From an uncultured Oscillospiraceae bacterium (lineage in GTDB: Bacteria > Bacillota > Clostridia > Oscillospirales > Ruminococcaceae), in assembly GCA_934448295.1 (NCBI GenBank), contig CAKSEY010000019.1:1-58612 (forward strand): DNA of 58,612 bases. The letters are read 5' to 3'. Shown here in pieces: positions 36,723 to 45,390 of the stretch. How positions within the stretch are numbered: the first letter of the stretch is position 1; the number at the start of each line of letters is the position of its first letter. The notes beneath the pieces were generated by a model. The model saw only the letters and a program-made list of their open reading frames with translations. It was not told the origin of the DNA and did not search any database. The translations under genes were made by a program, and so were the position numbers.

Positions 36723-37565
36723 TTATTCTTTGTTTGCGGATTTGGAGATCCGCTTTTTTATTGCCTTGATCGGCGGCTCGGAGACCTCTCCGTAGAACAT
36801 TGCCGTCAGCATTGTGAGTACATACGCCTGAATAAGCGCGTGCAGCAGCGTGAACATTATTCCCACGAAAACCGGGAGAACAAAGCTCAGGCTGATGTTA
36901 TAGTACACGAGCTCCGTGACCAGCAGACCGCTGAGCAGCGCGCCGAAAAGACGGAAACTCATTGAAATTGGCAGCGAGAATTCCTTTAGCGTCCTTCCCA
37001 CGCCCTTTATCCTTGCGCCCGCGATACCTCCGCTGAGGATAACCAGATATGACAGGCAGCCCAGCATTATCGCCGCATTGATATCCGATAACGGCGCGGG
37101 TAACGAGATCGTTCCTCCCGCAGTGGTCGGCGCCTGTATTCCGAAGAGCTCGAAGAGCGTTCCCACGAATATGTAAACGCCAGCCGCGAAAACATACGCC
37201 CCCAGAAATGTGTTTTTATGAGGACTGCTGGATTTTGCGAGGTTGTCGAAAAATCCAACAAGCTGTTCAAGCACCATCTGGAATTTACCCGGGACCATTT
37301 TAAACCGCGGTATGACGAATATGCGTATCACTGCCGCTGCGAGAAGCAGCACGCCGCATACTATCAATGATGATATGTACGCCGGATTCACGTCCTTTAT
37401 TCCAAACAGGCTGACCTTGTTTGTGCCGTGCAGCACTGCGTCGCGCATGACTACCTTGATGGACTCGCTTTCTCCGCTGCTGCCAACAACGAGTGCCGCG
37501 ACAAGCACCACGACCATCAGAGCCACCCATACGACGATGAACACCGCACGTTTTCTTTTGCTCAT
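36723..37565 (-). CDS. atpB: ATP synthase a subunit
   Basis: A 280-residue stator channel subunit with five to six membrane helices. The key Arg helix is visible (SMSFRLFGALLSGLLVTELV) and the last helix HALIQAYVLTMLTAMFYGE carries the usual Gln. First ATP synthase gene of the operon; AAGGAGAT lies upstream. No atpI is seen before it. Confidence 0.94.
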   Translation of the reverse strand: MSKRKRAVFIVVWVALMVVVLVAALVVGSSGESESIKVVMRDAVLHGTNKVSLFGIKDVNPAYISSLIVCGVLLLAAAVIRIFVIPRFKMVPGKFQMVLEQLVGFFDNLAKSSSPHKNTFLGAYVFAAGVYIFVGTLFELFGIQAPTTAGGTISLPAPLSDINAAIMLGCLSYLVILSGGIAGARIKGVGRTLKEFSLPISMSFRLFGALLSGLLVTELVYYNISLSFVLPVFVGIMFTLLHALIQAYVLTMLTAMFYGEVSEPPIKAIKKRISKSANKE

Positions 37566-37606
37566 ATTGTATCTCCTTTCTGTCTTTATCTATATATTAT
37601 CCGCAT

Positions 37607-38296
37607 TCAGCGGTTATTGTCATTTTCCTGCTTTTCGTGTATGAACATCAGGAAGAAGCTTACCGAAAGCAGTCCGCAGCATACCCAGATGGTAGCGTGG
37701 CCTATCATTGAAGTCAGGACGCTGCCTATGCCAGCCCCCGCTGCAAACACCCCGATAACTCCGAAATAAGTCAGCGACTTTATAAGCGTTTCGCAGTCGT
37801 GATTGCGTATGTAAGCGCACAGCGATTCCATGCCGCTGCGCATATTTCCTATACACATCGTGCTTGCGTACGGCTGCCCGTGTATCTTGTGGAATGTCTG
37901 CACCTGGAGCGCGCATACGAACGACACCAGCGCGTTCGCCAGCGGGTCGAGATATTCCGGAATAAAACCTACTGTGAACAGCAGAACTATTTCTTCTATC
38001 AGGACTATCTGCCGCCAGTGTATCTTTTCCTGTTTGCGGTAGTGTATATGCACCAGCTCGGCTACCGCGATCCCCAGCAGGAACGACAGCACCGGCACGA
38101 GGTACTTGGTCACCGTGCCCCATTCTCCGCGGAAAAGCGCCGCAGACATCAGCACGATGTTGCCTGTCTGTGCGTTCGCGAAAACTCCTCCCCGACAGTA
38201 GTATGTATACGCGTCCTGAAATCCTCCTGAAAGGATTATGAACACTGCCGACCGGAACTTATCGGACATTTGCCCCTGGAAGCCTTTGTTTATCAT
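37607..38296 (-). CDS. YoaK/DUF1275 family membrane protein
   Basis: A 229-residue membrane protein with six hydrophobic segments and the family motif region GGFQDAYTYYCRGGVFANAQ then TGNIV. The function of DUF1275 is unknown; it has been proposed as a transporter. The ATG has AAGGAGGT upstream. It ends 41 bases before atpB with no terminator between, so it may be the first gene of the ATP synthase transcript. Confidence 0.85.
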   Translation of the reverse strand: MINKGFQGQMSDKFRSAVFIILSGGFQDAYTYYCRGGVFANAQTGNIVLMSAALFRGEWGTVTKYLVPVLSFLLGIAVAELVHIHYRKQEKIHWRQIVLIEEIVLLFTVGFIPEYLDPLANALVSFVCALQVQTFHKIHGQPYASTMCIGNMRSGMESLCAYIRNHDCETLIKSLTYFGVIGVFAAGAGIGSVLTSMIGHATIWVCCGLLSVSFFLMFIHEKQENDNNR

Positions 38297-38328
38297 ATTT
38301 GACCTCCTTTTGTGCGTTGAACAGTTAA

Positions 38329-38347
38329 TATGTAAAAAAATTACATA
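38329..38347. promoter_or_regulatory. Inverted repeat, possible operator
   Basis: TATGTAA-N5-TTACATA lies 33 bases before the YoaK-like gene, downstream of AT-rich promoter-like sequence on the minus strand. Its symmetry suits a dimeric repressor; the regulator is unknown. Confidence 0.4.
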
Positions 38348-38477
38348 CTTTTTGCAGATTATATTATAATACTTCTTTGAAAAAATGTATAATCTAAATT
38401 TGGAATATATATTATATCATTTTGATATGCGCAAATGAATTATATACATTTAAGGGCAGCACCGCGCAGCTTCTGCA

Positions 38478-38506
38478 TTGACATATTTATTATGGTATGC
38501 TATAAT
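38478..38506 (+). promoter_or_regulatory. Consensus promoter before a gene remnant
   Basis: TTGACA (38478-38483), 17-bp spacer, TATAAT (38501-38506). The downstream gene is only a remnant, so the promoter may be orphaned. Confidence 0.7.
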
Positions 38507-38536
38507 TGATTCATCATATTGGAATCCGGAGGATAT

Positions 38537-38689
38537 CTGAACGGGAAAGTCAGAGAATATATCGAAAAATACTCGGCAGAAATAATTGATATGTACGGCG
38601 TTTTAAGGGATCTTATCATGGACAGCGCGCCGTCTGTCAGGCGGAACGACCGACAAGATCCCAGGCAGGATTTCAACAAAAAAAGTTGA
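38537..38689 (+). pseudogene. DUF1801-like fragment
   Basis: A 50-codon frame from CTG 38537 (GGAGG four bases upstream) reads GKVREYIEKYSAEIIDMYGV then LRDLIMDSAPSV, like the N-terminus of DUF1801 (iron-chaperone-like) proteins. The start codon seems mutated and the rest of the protein is missing. Confidence 0.45.
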
Positions 38690-38696
38690 AAAAGTA

Positions 38697-38725
38697 TTGA
38701 CAACTCAAATAAACTTTGCTATAAT
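38697..38725 (+). promoter_or_regulatory. Promoter of the riboswitch-mepA transcript
   Basis: TTGACA (38697-38702), 17-bp spacer, TATAAT (38720-38725). Transcription should begin near 38732, just before the structured leader. Confidence 0.8.
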
Positions 38726-38731
38726 AGTACG

Positions 38732-38847
38732 GTCGGACGGTGCGTGTAACGCACCATGCAAGGTGTCTCAAATGCAAATGAGATTCCCGGATCGGGACAT
38801 GATCATCATGAGCCAGATAAGACGTTTAGTCTTGTCTGGTTTTTTTA
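38732..38847 (+). promoter_or_regulatory. Probable guanidine-IV (mepA) riboswitch with terminator
   Basis: A leader of about 115 nt holds consecutive hairpins: GGTGCG/CGCACC, TCTCA/TGAGA and TCCCG/CGGGA, with ATGCAA repeated in two single-stranded segments. A strong intrinsic terminator follows: CCAGATAAGAC/GTCTTGTCTGG and T8 (38813-38847), only three bases before the ribosome site. Guanidine-IV riboswitches act by transcription termination upstream of mepA-type MATE genes in Clostridia, matching this layout. The class is assigned from context and partial motif recall. Confidence 0.6.
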
Positions 38848-38862
38848 TTTGGAGGAACAACA

Positions 38863-40188
38863 ATGGATTTTCTGAAAGATAACCTGAAAAAACTGTACTT
38901 CCGCTTCCTGGTGCCATCTCTGGGAAGCGCGATGGTAATGTCGATCTACACGCTGACAGACGCGGTGGTCGTGGGAAAAGGCGTGGGAGCCGACGCCCTT
39001 GCCGCGCTGAGTATCACCACGCCGCTGCTGTGCATTCTGATGTCTATGGGGATACTGTTCGGCGTAGGCGGCTCTGTTCGGATGAACGTGAGCAGGGGCA
39101 CTGGAAACAATGAAAAGGCAAACCGCTTTTTCACGCTGTCGTTTTTTACTCTGGCGGTGATCGCGCTGATATTATGGCTGGCGTATGGATTCGGCATTAC
39201 GCCGATACTGCGGATAATGGGAGCGAACGATACCCTTTATCCGTATGCTTTGGCATACATGAGATACATAGATATGTTCCTTCCGGTGGCGGTGTTTTCG
39301 AACTATATCGCGATTTTCGTCCGCGCGGACGGCGACCCGAACAGGGCGATGGCGGGAGTTCTGCTCGGCGGAGCGGTCAACATCGTTCTGGACATTGTCT
39401 TTGTGTTTCCCTGCAATATGGGTATCGGGGGAGCAGCGCTTGCTTCCGTGCTGGGTATGATAGTGCAGGTCGTGGTCGGAAGCACGCATTTTTTCAGCAG
39501 GAAAAACGGGCTGAAATTCATAAAGCCGAAGCATATAATTCCAAGCGTGGGGCAGATAATCGGGAACGGAATTTCCAGCTTTTTTAACGAACTTGCGAAC
39601 GGATTTATCGTGCTGCTTTTTAACGTACAGATACTGAAATACTGCGGAGGATCCGCGCTGTCGGTGTACAGTGTGATTTCAAACTGCGTTATTCTGGTGA
39701 ACTCCCTGTTCACCGGAGTGGGGCAGACTATCCAGCCGATAATCGCGACGAATTACGGCGCAGGGAAGTGGGAAAGGATACGAGGGATCAGGAGGATGTC
39801 CTATCTGACGATCGCGATAATGGGCGCTGTTTTTTCGCTGAGCGGAATACTGTTCCCCCTGGTAATATGCGGGGCGTTTATGGAGGTCGGCGGGGAAATC
39901 GAAACGCTTGCGCAAAGCGCGATACGCACCTATTTCATAGCCTTTCTGCCAATGGGAATAAACCTGCTGAGCTCCTATTATTTGCAGTCCATTTTAAGCG
40001 TCAGGAAATCGCTGTGCATTTCGCTGCTCCGGAATATTATCCTCAGCAGTATCGCTATCCTGACTTTCCCGCTGATGTTTGACGGCGGCAGCCTGTGGTT
40101 TGTAATGCCCGTCGTGGAGATCATCGTGTTCTTTGTCAGCGTTATCTTTGTGAAAACCACGAAATATGTGAAGGGCGATAATAATTGA
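38863..40188 (+). CDS. MATE family efflux transporter (MepA-like)
   Basis: A 441-residue membrane protein with twelve predicted helices in two MATE halves. It begins FLKDNLKKLYFRFLVPSLGS, with TDAVVVGKGVGADALAALSI in the first half, the usual MATE layout. MATE pumps export cationic drugs and, in mepA-type cases, guanidinium compounds, using a sodium or proton gradient. GGAGGAACAACA precedes the ATG. The riboswitch-like leader supports a role in guanidine resistance. Confidence 0.9.
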   Translation: MDFLKDNLKKLYFRFLVPSLGSAMVMSIYTLTDAVVVGKGVGADALAALSITTPLLCILMSMGILFGVGGSVRMNVSRGTGNNEKANRFFTLSFFTLAVIALILWLAYGFGITPILRIMGANDTLYPYALAYMRYIDMFLPVAVFSNYIAIFVRADGDPNRAMAGVLLGGAVNIVLDIVFVFPCNMGIGGAALASVLGMIVQVVVGSTHFFSRKNGLKFIKPKHIIPSVGQIIGNGISSFFNELANGFIVLLFNVQILKYCGGSALSVYSVISNCVILVNSLFTGVGQTIQPIIATNYGAGKWERIRGIRRMSYLTIAIMGAVFSLSGILFPLVICGAFMEVGGEIETLAQSAIRTYFIAFLPMGINLLSSYYLQSILSVRKSLCISLLRNIILSSIAILTFPLMFDGGSLWFVMPVVEIIVFFVSVIFVKTTKYVKGDNN

Positions 40189-40252
40189 TTAGCGGGCATA
40201 TTTCGGCTGTCTAAACCTTTCACAGCTTCTCATATTTTGCGCATTCCATTGA

Positions 40253-40281
40253 TTGACTAAACGGACGGTTTATGCTATAAT
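40253..40281 (+). promoter_or_regulatory. Promoter of the LysR gene
   Basis: TTGACT (40253-40258), 17-bp spacer, TATAAT (40276-40281), 48 bases before the ATG. Confidence 0.7.
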
Positions 40282-40329
40282 TATCTTTGCGGTAAACTTA
40301 TGTTATGAAACGCTGCAAAGGAGAAACCC

Positions 40330-41199
40330 ATGCTCAAACAACTAAAATACTTCCAGTCCGTTGTCAGGCTGAACAGCTTTTCCGAAGCGGCGGAGGAAAA
40401 CTTCATCTCGCAGTCCGCCATATCCCAGCAGGTTCAGGCGCTGGAGCGGGAGCTGGGCTTTCAGCTCCTTGAGCGAAAAAACCGAACCTTTACGCTGATG
40501 CCCGCCGGGGAGTATTTCTATCAGAAGAGCCTGGTGCTGACGGCTGATTACGAACGGATGTGCAGCGAGGCGGCAAAAATCGCCAAGGGCGAACAGGCGG
40601 CGCTGAGGCTCGGATATCTCCGCTGTTATACCGGCAGCGAGTTCCACCGGGCTCTGGAGCTGTTTTCTGAAAAACACCCCGACGTTGCCGTATCTGTGGC
40701 ATACGGAAATCACGAGGAGCTGTACGCAATGCTGCGCAGCGAACAGGCGGATATTATCTTCAACGACCAGCGAAGGGCGTTTTCTGATGAATATGTAAAT
40801 CTTATACTGGCTTCCGGCAGGCGCTGCGTTGAGATATCCGCGCACAGTCCGCTTTCGCAGAAGGAGCATATCACCGTCCAGGAACTGAAAAATCTGCCCT
40901 GTATTCTGGTCGCTTCCGAGTCCCAGCGCGAAACGGAACAGGAATACTTCCGCACAGTGGTGGGATTTCAGGGAGAATTTCTCTTTGCACAGAATCTTGA
41001 GGAAGCCCGGATGATGGTCATAGGCCGCAAGGGGTTTCTTCCGGCGGAGGGAAACGGCGCGGCTGCCATTGCCCGTATCCCGCTTACGAGGGGCGGCGAG
41101 CCGATAATGCACAATTACTGCGCGTTCTGGAAAAAGGATAACTCCGGCTTTTACGTTGAGGAATTTGCCGGGCTGCTGAAGGCTCAGTTTGATAAATAA
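40330..41199 (+). CDS. LysR family transcriptional regulator
   Basis: A 289-residue LysR regulator: N-terminal winged HTH (LKYFQSVVRLNSFSEAAEEN then SQSAISQQVQALERELG), linker helix, and a C-terminal two-lobed sensor from about residue 90. The start has AAGGAG upstream. It is followed by its own terminator and then the flavodoxin/dehydrogenase operon, a likely target because LysR regulators often control adjacent redox genes. Ligand unknown. Confidence 0.92.
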   Translation: MLKQLKYFQSVVRLNSFSEAAEENFISQSAISQQVQALERELGFQLLERKNRTFTLMPAGEYFYQKSLVLTADYERMCSEAAKIAKGEQAALRLGYLRCYTGSEFHRALELFSEKHPDVAVSVAYGNHEELYAMLRSEQADIIFNDQRRAFSDEYVNLILASGRRCVEISAHSPLSQKEHITVQELKNLPCILVASESQRETEQEYFRTVVGFQGEFLFAQNLEEARMMVIGRKGFLPAEGNGAAAIARIPLTRGGEPIMHNYCAFWKKDNSGFYVEEFAGLLKAQFDK

Positions 41200-41204
41200 T
41201 AAAA

Positions 41205-41233
41205 GGCGCTGTCCGGGACTTCCTGGCAGCGCC
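41205..41233 (+). terminator. Terminator after the LysR gene
   Basis: GGCGCTGTCC and GGCAGCGCC form a GC-rich stem five bases after the stop, followed by TTTCG. Confidence 0.7.
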
Positions 41234-41275
41234 TTTCGAATAAGTTTTCCTTATCAAAAAACGCTGAAAGCAGAA

Positions 41276-41304
41276 TTGATTTCCTGGGCTCGTTCGTGTA
41301 TAAT
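41276..41304 (+). promoter_or_regulatory. Promoter of the flavodoxin operon
   Basis: TTGATT (41276-41281), 17-bp spacer, TATAAT (41299-41304), 37 bases before the ATG. Confidence 0.65.
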
Positions 41305-41341
41305 ATTAATAAAGAATCACAACAGGAAAGGTGTGTTTTAA

Positions 41342-41857
41342 ATGGCAGTTTTGATAGCGTTTTATTCCCGCGCAGGAGAGAATTATTTCGGAGGTGCTTA
41401 CCGTAATATTGCAGTAGGAAACACGGAAAAGGCGGCAGAAATGCTGGCTGGCATAACGGGCGGGAAGCTCTTTAAAATCAAACAGGCGGAGCCGTACTTC
41501 GAGAACTACCAGAAGTGCATTGCCGAGGCAAAAGCCGACCTGCAGAAAAATGCGCGTCCCGTGGTTCCGGGTCTGCCCGGTGATCTGGACGGTTATGACG
41601 AGATTTATCTCGGATATCCCAACTACTGGGGAACAATGCCCATGGCGGTTTATACGTTTCTGGAGAATTACGACCTCGCCGGAAAGACGATACACCCGTT
41701 CTGCACACACGAGGGCAGCGGGCTTTCCGGAACCGTCCAGGATATAAAGAAAGCTGCGCCGGGCGCAGTGGTCACAAATGGACTGGCTATCCATGGCAGC
41801 AGCGTGGACAGTGCGAATCCGGCGCTTGAAAAGTGGGTCAGCGAGATGAAAATATGA
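41342..41857 (+). CDS. Flavodoxin
   Basis: A 171-residue flavodoxin of the Flavodoxin_4 type: the FMN phosphate loop region near the N-terminus (FYSRAGENYFGG), GYPNYWGTMPMAVYTFLENY around the flavin ring, and THEGSGLSGTVQDI later. It would carry electrons or reduce quinone-like compounds in the cytoplasm. The stop overlaps the ATG of the dehydrogenase gene (ATGA), so the two were co-translated. Confidence 0.9.
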   Translation: MAVLIAFYSRAGENYFGGAYRNIAVGNTEKAAEMLAGITGGKLFKIKQAEPYFENYQKCIAEAKADLQKNARPVVPGLPGDLDGYDEIYLGYPNYWGTMPMAVYTFLENYDLAGKTIHPFCTHEGSGLSGTVQDIKKAAPGAVVTNGLAIHGSSVDSANPALEKWVSEMKI

Positions 41858-42684
41858 AAATTGTAATGCTGCTGACCGGCGCGGGTCAGATCGGAATGGC
41901 TATTGCAAGGCGCATGGGCGCGGGCATGAAGATAGTGGTCGGCGACAAGAAGCCCGAAAACGCGCAGAACATCGCCCGGATAATGAATGAAGCGGGATTT
42001 GACGCAGTCCCGATGGAAACAGACCTGTCCGACCGCAGCTCCATAAAGGCGCTGATTGCCGAGGGGCAGAGGTACGGAGATATCAGAATGTTGGTGAATG
42101 CCGCAGGAGTTTCTCCCAGCCAGGCTCCCATCGAGGCGATACTTAGGGTAGACCTCTACGGAACCGCCGTACTGCTGGAGGAAGTCGGGAAGGTGATCGT
42201 TCCCGGGTGAGTGGGAGTTACCATTTCGAGCCAATCCGGCTGGCGTATGCCCGCCCTGACCCCCGAGCAGGACGCACTGCTCGCGACGGTGCCCGCGGAG
42301 GAGCTTCTCGGGCTTGATTTCTTACAGCCTGGGAATATACGCGATACGCTGCATGCCTATCAGCTTGCGAAGCGCTGCAATGAAAAGCGCGTTATGGCGC
42401 AGTCGGTGGAATGGGGCAGGCGCGGCGCGCGGCTGAACGCTATCGCCCCCGGGATCATAGTTACTCCGCTTGCAGTGGACGAATTCAACGGCCCCCGGGG
42501 AGATTTTTACAAGAATATGTTCGCTAAATGCCCCGCCGGACGTCCCGGAACAGCCGACGAGGTAGCTAACGTCGCTGAGCTTCTTATGAGCGACAGGGGT
42601 GCGTTCATTACTGGTTCAACGTTCCTTGTGGACGGAGGTGCGACGGCTTCCTATTACTATGGCCCGTTAAAACCGGAAGCATAA
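41854..42684 (+). pseudogene. Short-chain dehydrogenase broken by one TGA
   Basis: The frame runs 277 codons with one stop, TGA at 42208. Before it: the NAD-binding start LLTGAGQIGMAIARRMGAG and LVNAAGVSPSQAPIEA. After it, in the same frame: VTISSQSGWRMPALTPEQDA (the serine region), YQLAKRC (the YxxxK catalytic pair) and GRPGTADEVANVAELLMS to the end. Relatives have a Gly codon where TGA stands, so a GGA to TGA change is likely. The intact form would be an oxidoreductase partner of the flavodoxin. Confidence 0.88.
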
Positions 42685-42810
42685 AAACTTAAAGCTGGCT
42701 TCAGGTCGGCGGAAAATTTTTTAAGCGATGTTTTCGCCTTAAATGGAAACAAATTTTAACTAATGATCCTTTTTAGCAATATGTTGACGTAATTACTAAA
42801 TAATATTATT

Positions 42811-43074
42811 GGTTATGGGTGCACAAACGGTGTGACGCACAAGGTAAGATCCCTGTCGGGGGTGTGCAATTATAAAGATGGAATGCCCTTGTGGTTCTTA
42901 AGCGGCATGGAGGCGGCTTTACTTGCACCGACCGCCATGAATCAGCAGAAGTTCTTCTTTGAGCTTTTACCTCATGGTAATGTAAAGGCAGCCTGCGGAA
43001 AGAGGTTCTGTGTAAAGTTAGATCTCGGTGTCGTCAAATACCGCTTTGAGGTTCGTTCGGGCAGAAAACTGTGA
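42811..43074 (+). pseudogene. Nitroreductase-family C-terminal fragment
   Basis: About 85 residues in frame, with LWFLSGMEAALLAPTAMNQQ and VKLDLGVVKYRFEVRSG, match the C-terminal part of flavin nitroreductases. The upstream half and any start are missing. Confidence 0.7.
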
Positions 43075-43189
43075 AAGCCATTCATATCCTCTGTGATAGG
43101 TCCAGGGAAACCTTTGCTCAAACTATGACAGGTTGCCTTAAATCGGCAGAACGATCAGACCGAAACCAAGGCAGCTTCTGCGTTCAGGT

Positions 43190-43218
43190 TTGACTTTTTG
43201 CGGCGGGAGTGTTATAAT
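43190..43218 (+). promoter_or_regulatory. Promoter of the amidohydrolase gene
   Basis: TTGACT (43190-43195), 17-bp spacer, TATAAT (43213-43218). Spacer and flanks are close to the promoter at 24126, including TTTTGCG and GGAGTG. Confidence 0.7.
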
Positions 43219-43279
43219 TGATTTACTACATATCAGGATCCGTCCGGATAGTTTATTTTTTATGTTTGGAGTGGAATGA

Positions 43280-44140
43280 GTGAAACTGAAGATAGCTTTT
43301 TTACAGCTGACGCCCGCCGTAAACCTACAGGAAAACATTGAAAAGGGAATAAACGCTTGCCGCAGAGCCAGGGAAAAAGGCGCGGATATAGCGTTGTTCC
43401 CTGAAATGTGGAGCAGCGGATATATGTTCCCACATAATGAAGAATGGCTGGAGCAAAACTCCGTTCCATTAAACAGCGGGTATGTAAAGAGCTTTTCGGA
43501 GCTTGCCCGGGAACTGGATATGGCAATAGCGATTACGCTGCTGGAAAAGCACGAGCCAAAGCCCAGAAACACAGTCTGCCTGTTTGACCGACGCGGAAAA
43601 ATGGCGTATCGTTATTCAAAGGTACATATCTGCGACTTCGGAGAGGACGATGACGAGGGCGTACTTGACGCAGGCGACGGCTTCTTTGTCGAGGAGCTTG
43701 ATACCAGGGAGGGAACGCTCAGGGCAGGTTCGATGATATGCTATGACAGGGAATTCCCCGAATCTGCAAGGATTTTGACGCTCATGGGCGCGGAGCTGAT
43801 CCTCGTACCGAACGCTTGTCCTATGGAAATAAACAGATTGGCTCAGCTGCGCGCCCGGGCTTATGAGAATATGCTGGCTATTGCTACCTGCAACTATCCG
43901 GCTGGATATCGCGGCTGTAACGGACATTCAACGCTGTTCGACGGCGTTATATACAATACGGAGACCGGAACTCCCCGCGATATGCTTGTGAGTGAAGCGG
44001 GCAGCGAAGAGGGAGTGTTTGTGGCTGAATTGGATGTAGATATGCTGCGGAAGTACAGAACTCGTGAAATTGGCGGACTTAAAAACAGGAGACCGGAATT
44101 ATACGGGCTTATCGGTAAGCATACAGACGTTTTACTGTAA
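43280..44140 (+). CDS. Carbon-nitrogen hydrolase (nitrilase superfamily)
   Basis: A 286-residue amidohydrolase. The catalytic Glu-Lys-Cys triad is present: E42 in LFPEMW, K114 in YSKVH and C154 in MICYDREFPESAR. Such enzymes cleave C-N bonds of amides, carbamoyls or nitriles; the substrate cannot be told. The start is a GTG at 43280, 12 bases after a weak GGAG, because no in-frame ATG fits the conserved first strand (KLKIAFLQL). Single gene. Confidence 0.88.
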   Translation: MKLKIAFLQLTPAVNLQENIEKGINACRRAREKGADIALFPEMWSSGYMFPHNEEWLEQNSVPLNSGYVKSFSELARELDMAIAITLLEKHEPKPRNTVCLFDRRGKMAYRYSKVHICDFGEDDDEGVLDAGDGFFVEELDTREGTLRAGSMICYDREFPESARILTLMGAELILVPNACPMEINRLAQLRARAYENMLAIATCNYPAGYRGCNGHSTLFDGVIYNTETGTPRDMLVSEAGSEEGVFVAELDVDMLRKYRTREIGGLKNRRPELYGLIGKHTDVLL

Positions 44141-44282
44141 GCCGGGAGGTATACTTTTTGCGCTGCAAAGGGCTTTTCGGAGTATTGTGAGCGATACTTG
44201 AGCTGCTGAAATATATGCGTGAAAAGCGCGCAAATTTGTGGTACTCTATATGGCAAGGAAGCTTTTCGCAACAGAGAGTTGC
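44141..44282. other. Intergenic region
   Basis: No gene or clear terminator is visible between the amidohydrolase and the promoter at 44283. Confidence 0.4.
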
Positions 44283-44311
44283 TTGAATGTGCCAGGCGTT
44301 TATGATATAAT
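44283..44311 (+). promoter_or_regulatory. Promoter of a candidate non-coding RNA
   Basis: TTGAAT (44283-44288), 17-bp spacer, TATAAT (44306-44311). Transcription would begin near 44318, within the first arm of a 10-bp helix. Confidence 0.6.
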
Positions 44312-44313
44312 CA

Positions 44314-44772
44314 ATATATCCCCGCACGATCATGCCATAGCTTCAAGCCACGTTGAGTGCGTGGTTGCGATGTCAAGGAAAGAGGAGTAAATCGGGATAT
44401 ATGGCTTAACGGTGCGGTTTGTGGGCATTGGGCAGACTGCACTGTTTTGGTGGAATATGGTGATTTGGCGTATAGGGGAATATGTCTGCGGTGACAGCAG
44501 TTTCACAGCGATACACAGGACGTGGGTCGGGTGTGCGGAAGTGGTGTGTCGGTGGGCAATATAGATGTCATAGGGACAACCTTGTGTACGGATTTTACCT
44601 ACATACTACTGACAAACGGCGGTATGAGGTATAACTGTACTATCATAAAGTCAGCTGGTTAAGTTTGAAATAGAGTTTATAGATGGAACATATCTATTCA
44701 AGTATTTTTGTCTATAGATATTGGAACATTTACTGATAAGGAATATTCTAGGAAAATCTTATCAGAGATTTT
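44314..44772 (+). ncRNA. Candidate large structured RNA or leader
   Basis: There is no credible frame on either strand from 44334 to the ATG at 44869. ATATATCCCCG (44314-44324) pairs with CGGGATATAT (44393-44402), enclosing the hairpin CCACG/CGTGG (44349-44364). Further downstream CTGC/GCAG and G-rich segments follow, and a CTGATAAG/CTTATCAG hairpin with TTTTG ends near 44772 as a possible terminator. It could be an independent RNA or a long leader for the sigma-like gene. No known class was recognised. Confidence 0.45.
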
Positions 44773-44868
44773 GTATGTTAATAATTAATGTGCATTCAAG
44801 CGCACTGATACAGAAGTAGATGCTGATGGTATACTGTTACTAGGTATAAAAATTCCGGAGGAAAAACA

Positions 44869-45381
44869 ATGATAGAGTATAACGATGACTATAATAAGCT
44901 GATAAAAAGCATTGTAAAGAAAGTAAAACAGCAGTTTCAGAAGTTCACATTGGATGATGACGACCTCTCACAAAGGGGGTGGCTGGAGCTTATAACAGCA
45001 TATTTCAGCTTTGATGAGACAATGGGAATTAAATTTACAACTTATTCTTACCAACGGGTTTTCAGAGGAATAATGGCAGAGGCGGTTTCGGAGATAAACA
45101 GCGGTACTGGTAATAGTGAAAAGCTGTCAAATGCTATTTATCTTGACGAAGCAGAGTTAGACATAGCCAATGAAAATGTTTATGAATTTGACGAAGACGG
45201 TTCCTATGAAAAGCTGATAGGGCTTGTTCGTCAGAATCTTTCCCAAGATGAGTTTAAGCTGTTGTGCTGTGCATATGGTATAGATTGTAAACAGTGCTCT
45301 GACCCCAAAAAACTGGCAAAACAGTTCGGACTAACGGAGCTGGAAGTCAAAAGGTTGATAGAAAGTGGAAAAGAAAGCTAA
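44869..45381 (+). CDS. Sigma-70-like factor
   Basis: A 170-residue protein with the outline of a small sigma factor: a region-2-like helix set (DDDDLSQRGWLELITAYFSF then IKFTTYSYQRVFRGI) and a region-4-like HTH (LSQDEFKLLCCAYGID then KKLAKQFGLTELEVKRLIES). A strongly acidic linker joins them. CCGGAGGA lies upstream of the ATG. It may direct transcription of its own operon. WYL regulator and phosphatase genes follow closely. Confidence 0.75.
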   Translation: MIEYNDDYNKLIKSIVKKVKQQFQKFTLDDDDLSQRGWLELITAYFSFDETMGIKFTTYSYQRVFRGIMAEAVSEINSGTGNSEKLSNAIYLDEAELDIANENVYEFDEDGSYEKLIGLVRQNLSQDEFKLLCCAYGIDCKQCSDPKKLAKQFGLTELEVKRLIESGKES

Positions 45382-45390
45382 GGGAATTAT

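Noticed and set aside
4107..42210. Alternative genetic code with TAG or TGA as sense
   Set aside because: All three stop codons interrupt genes, mostly dead transposases, while intact genes such as those of ATP synthase show none.
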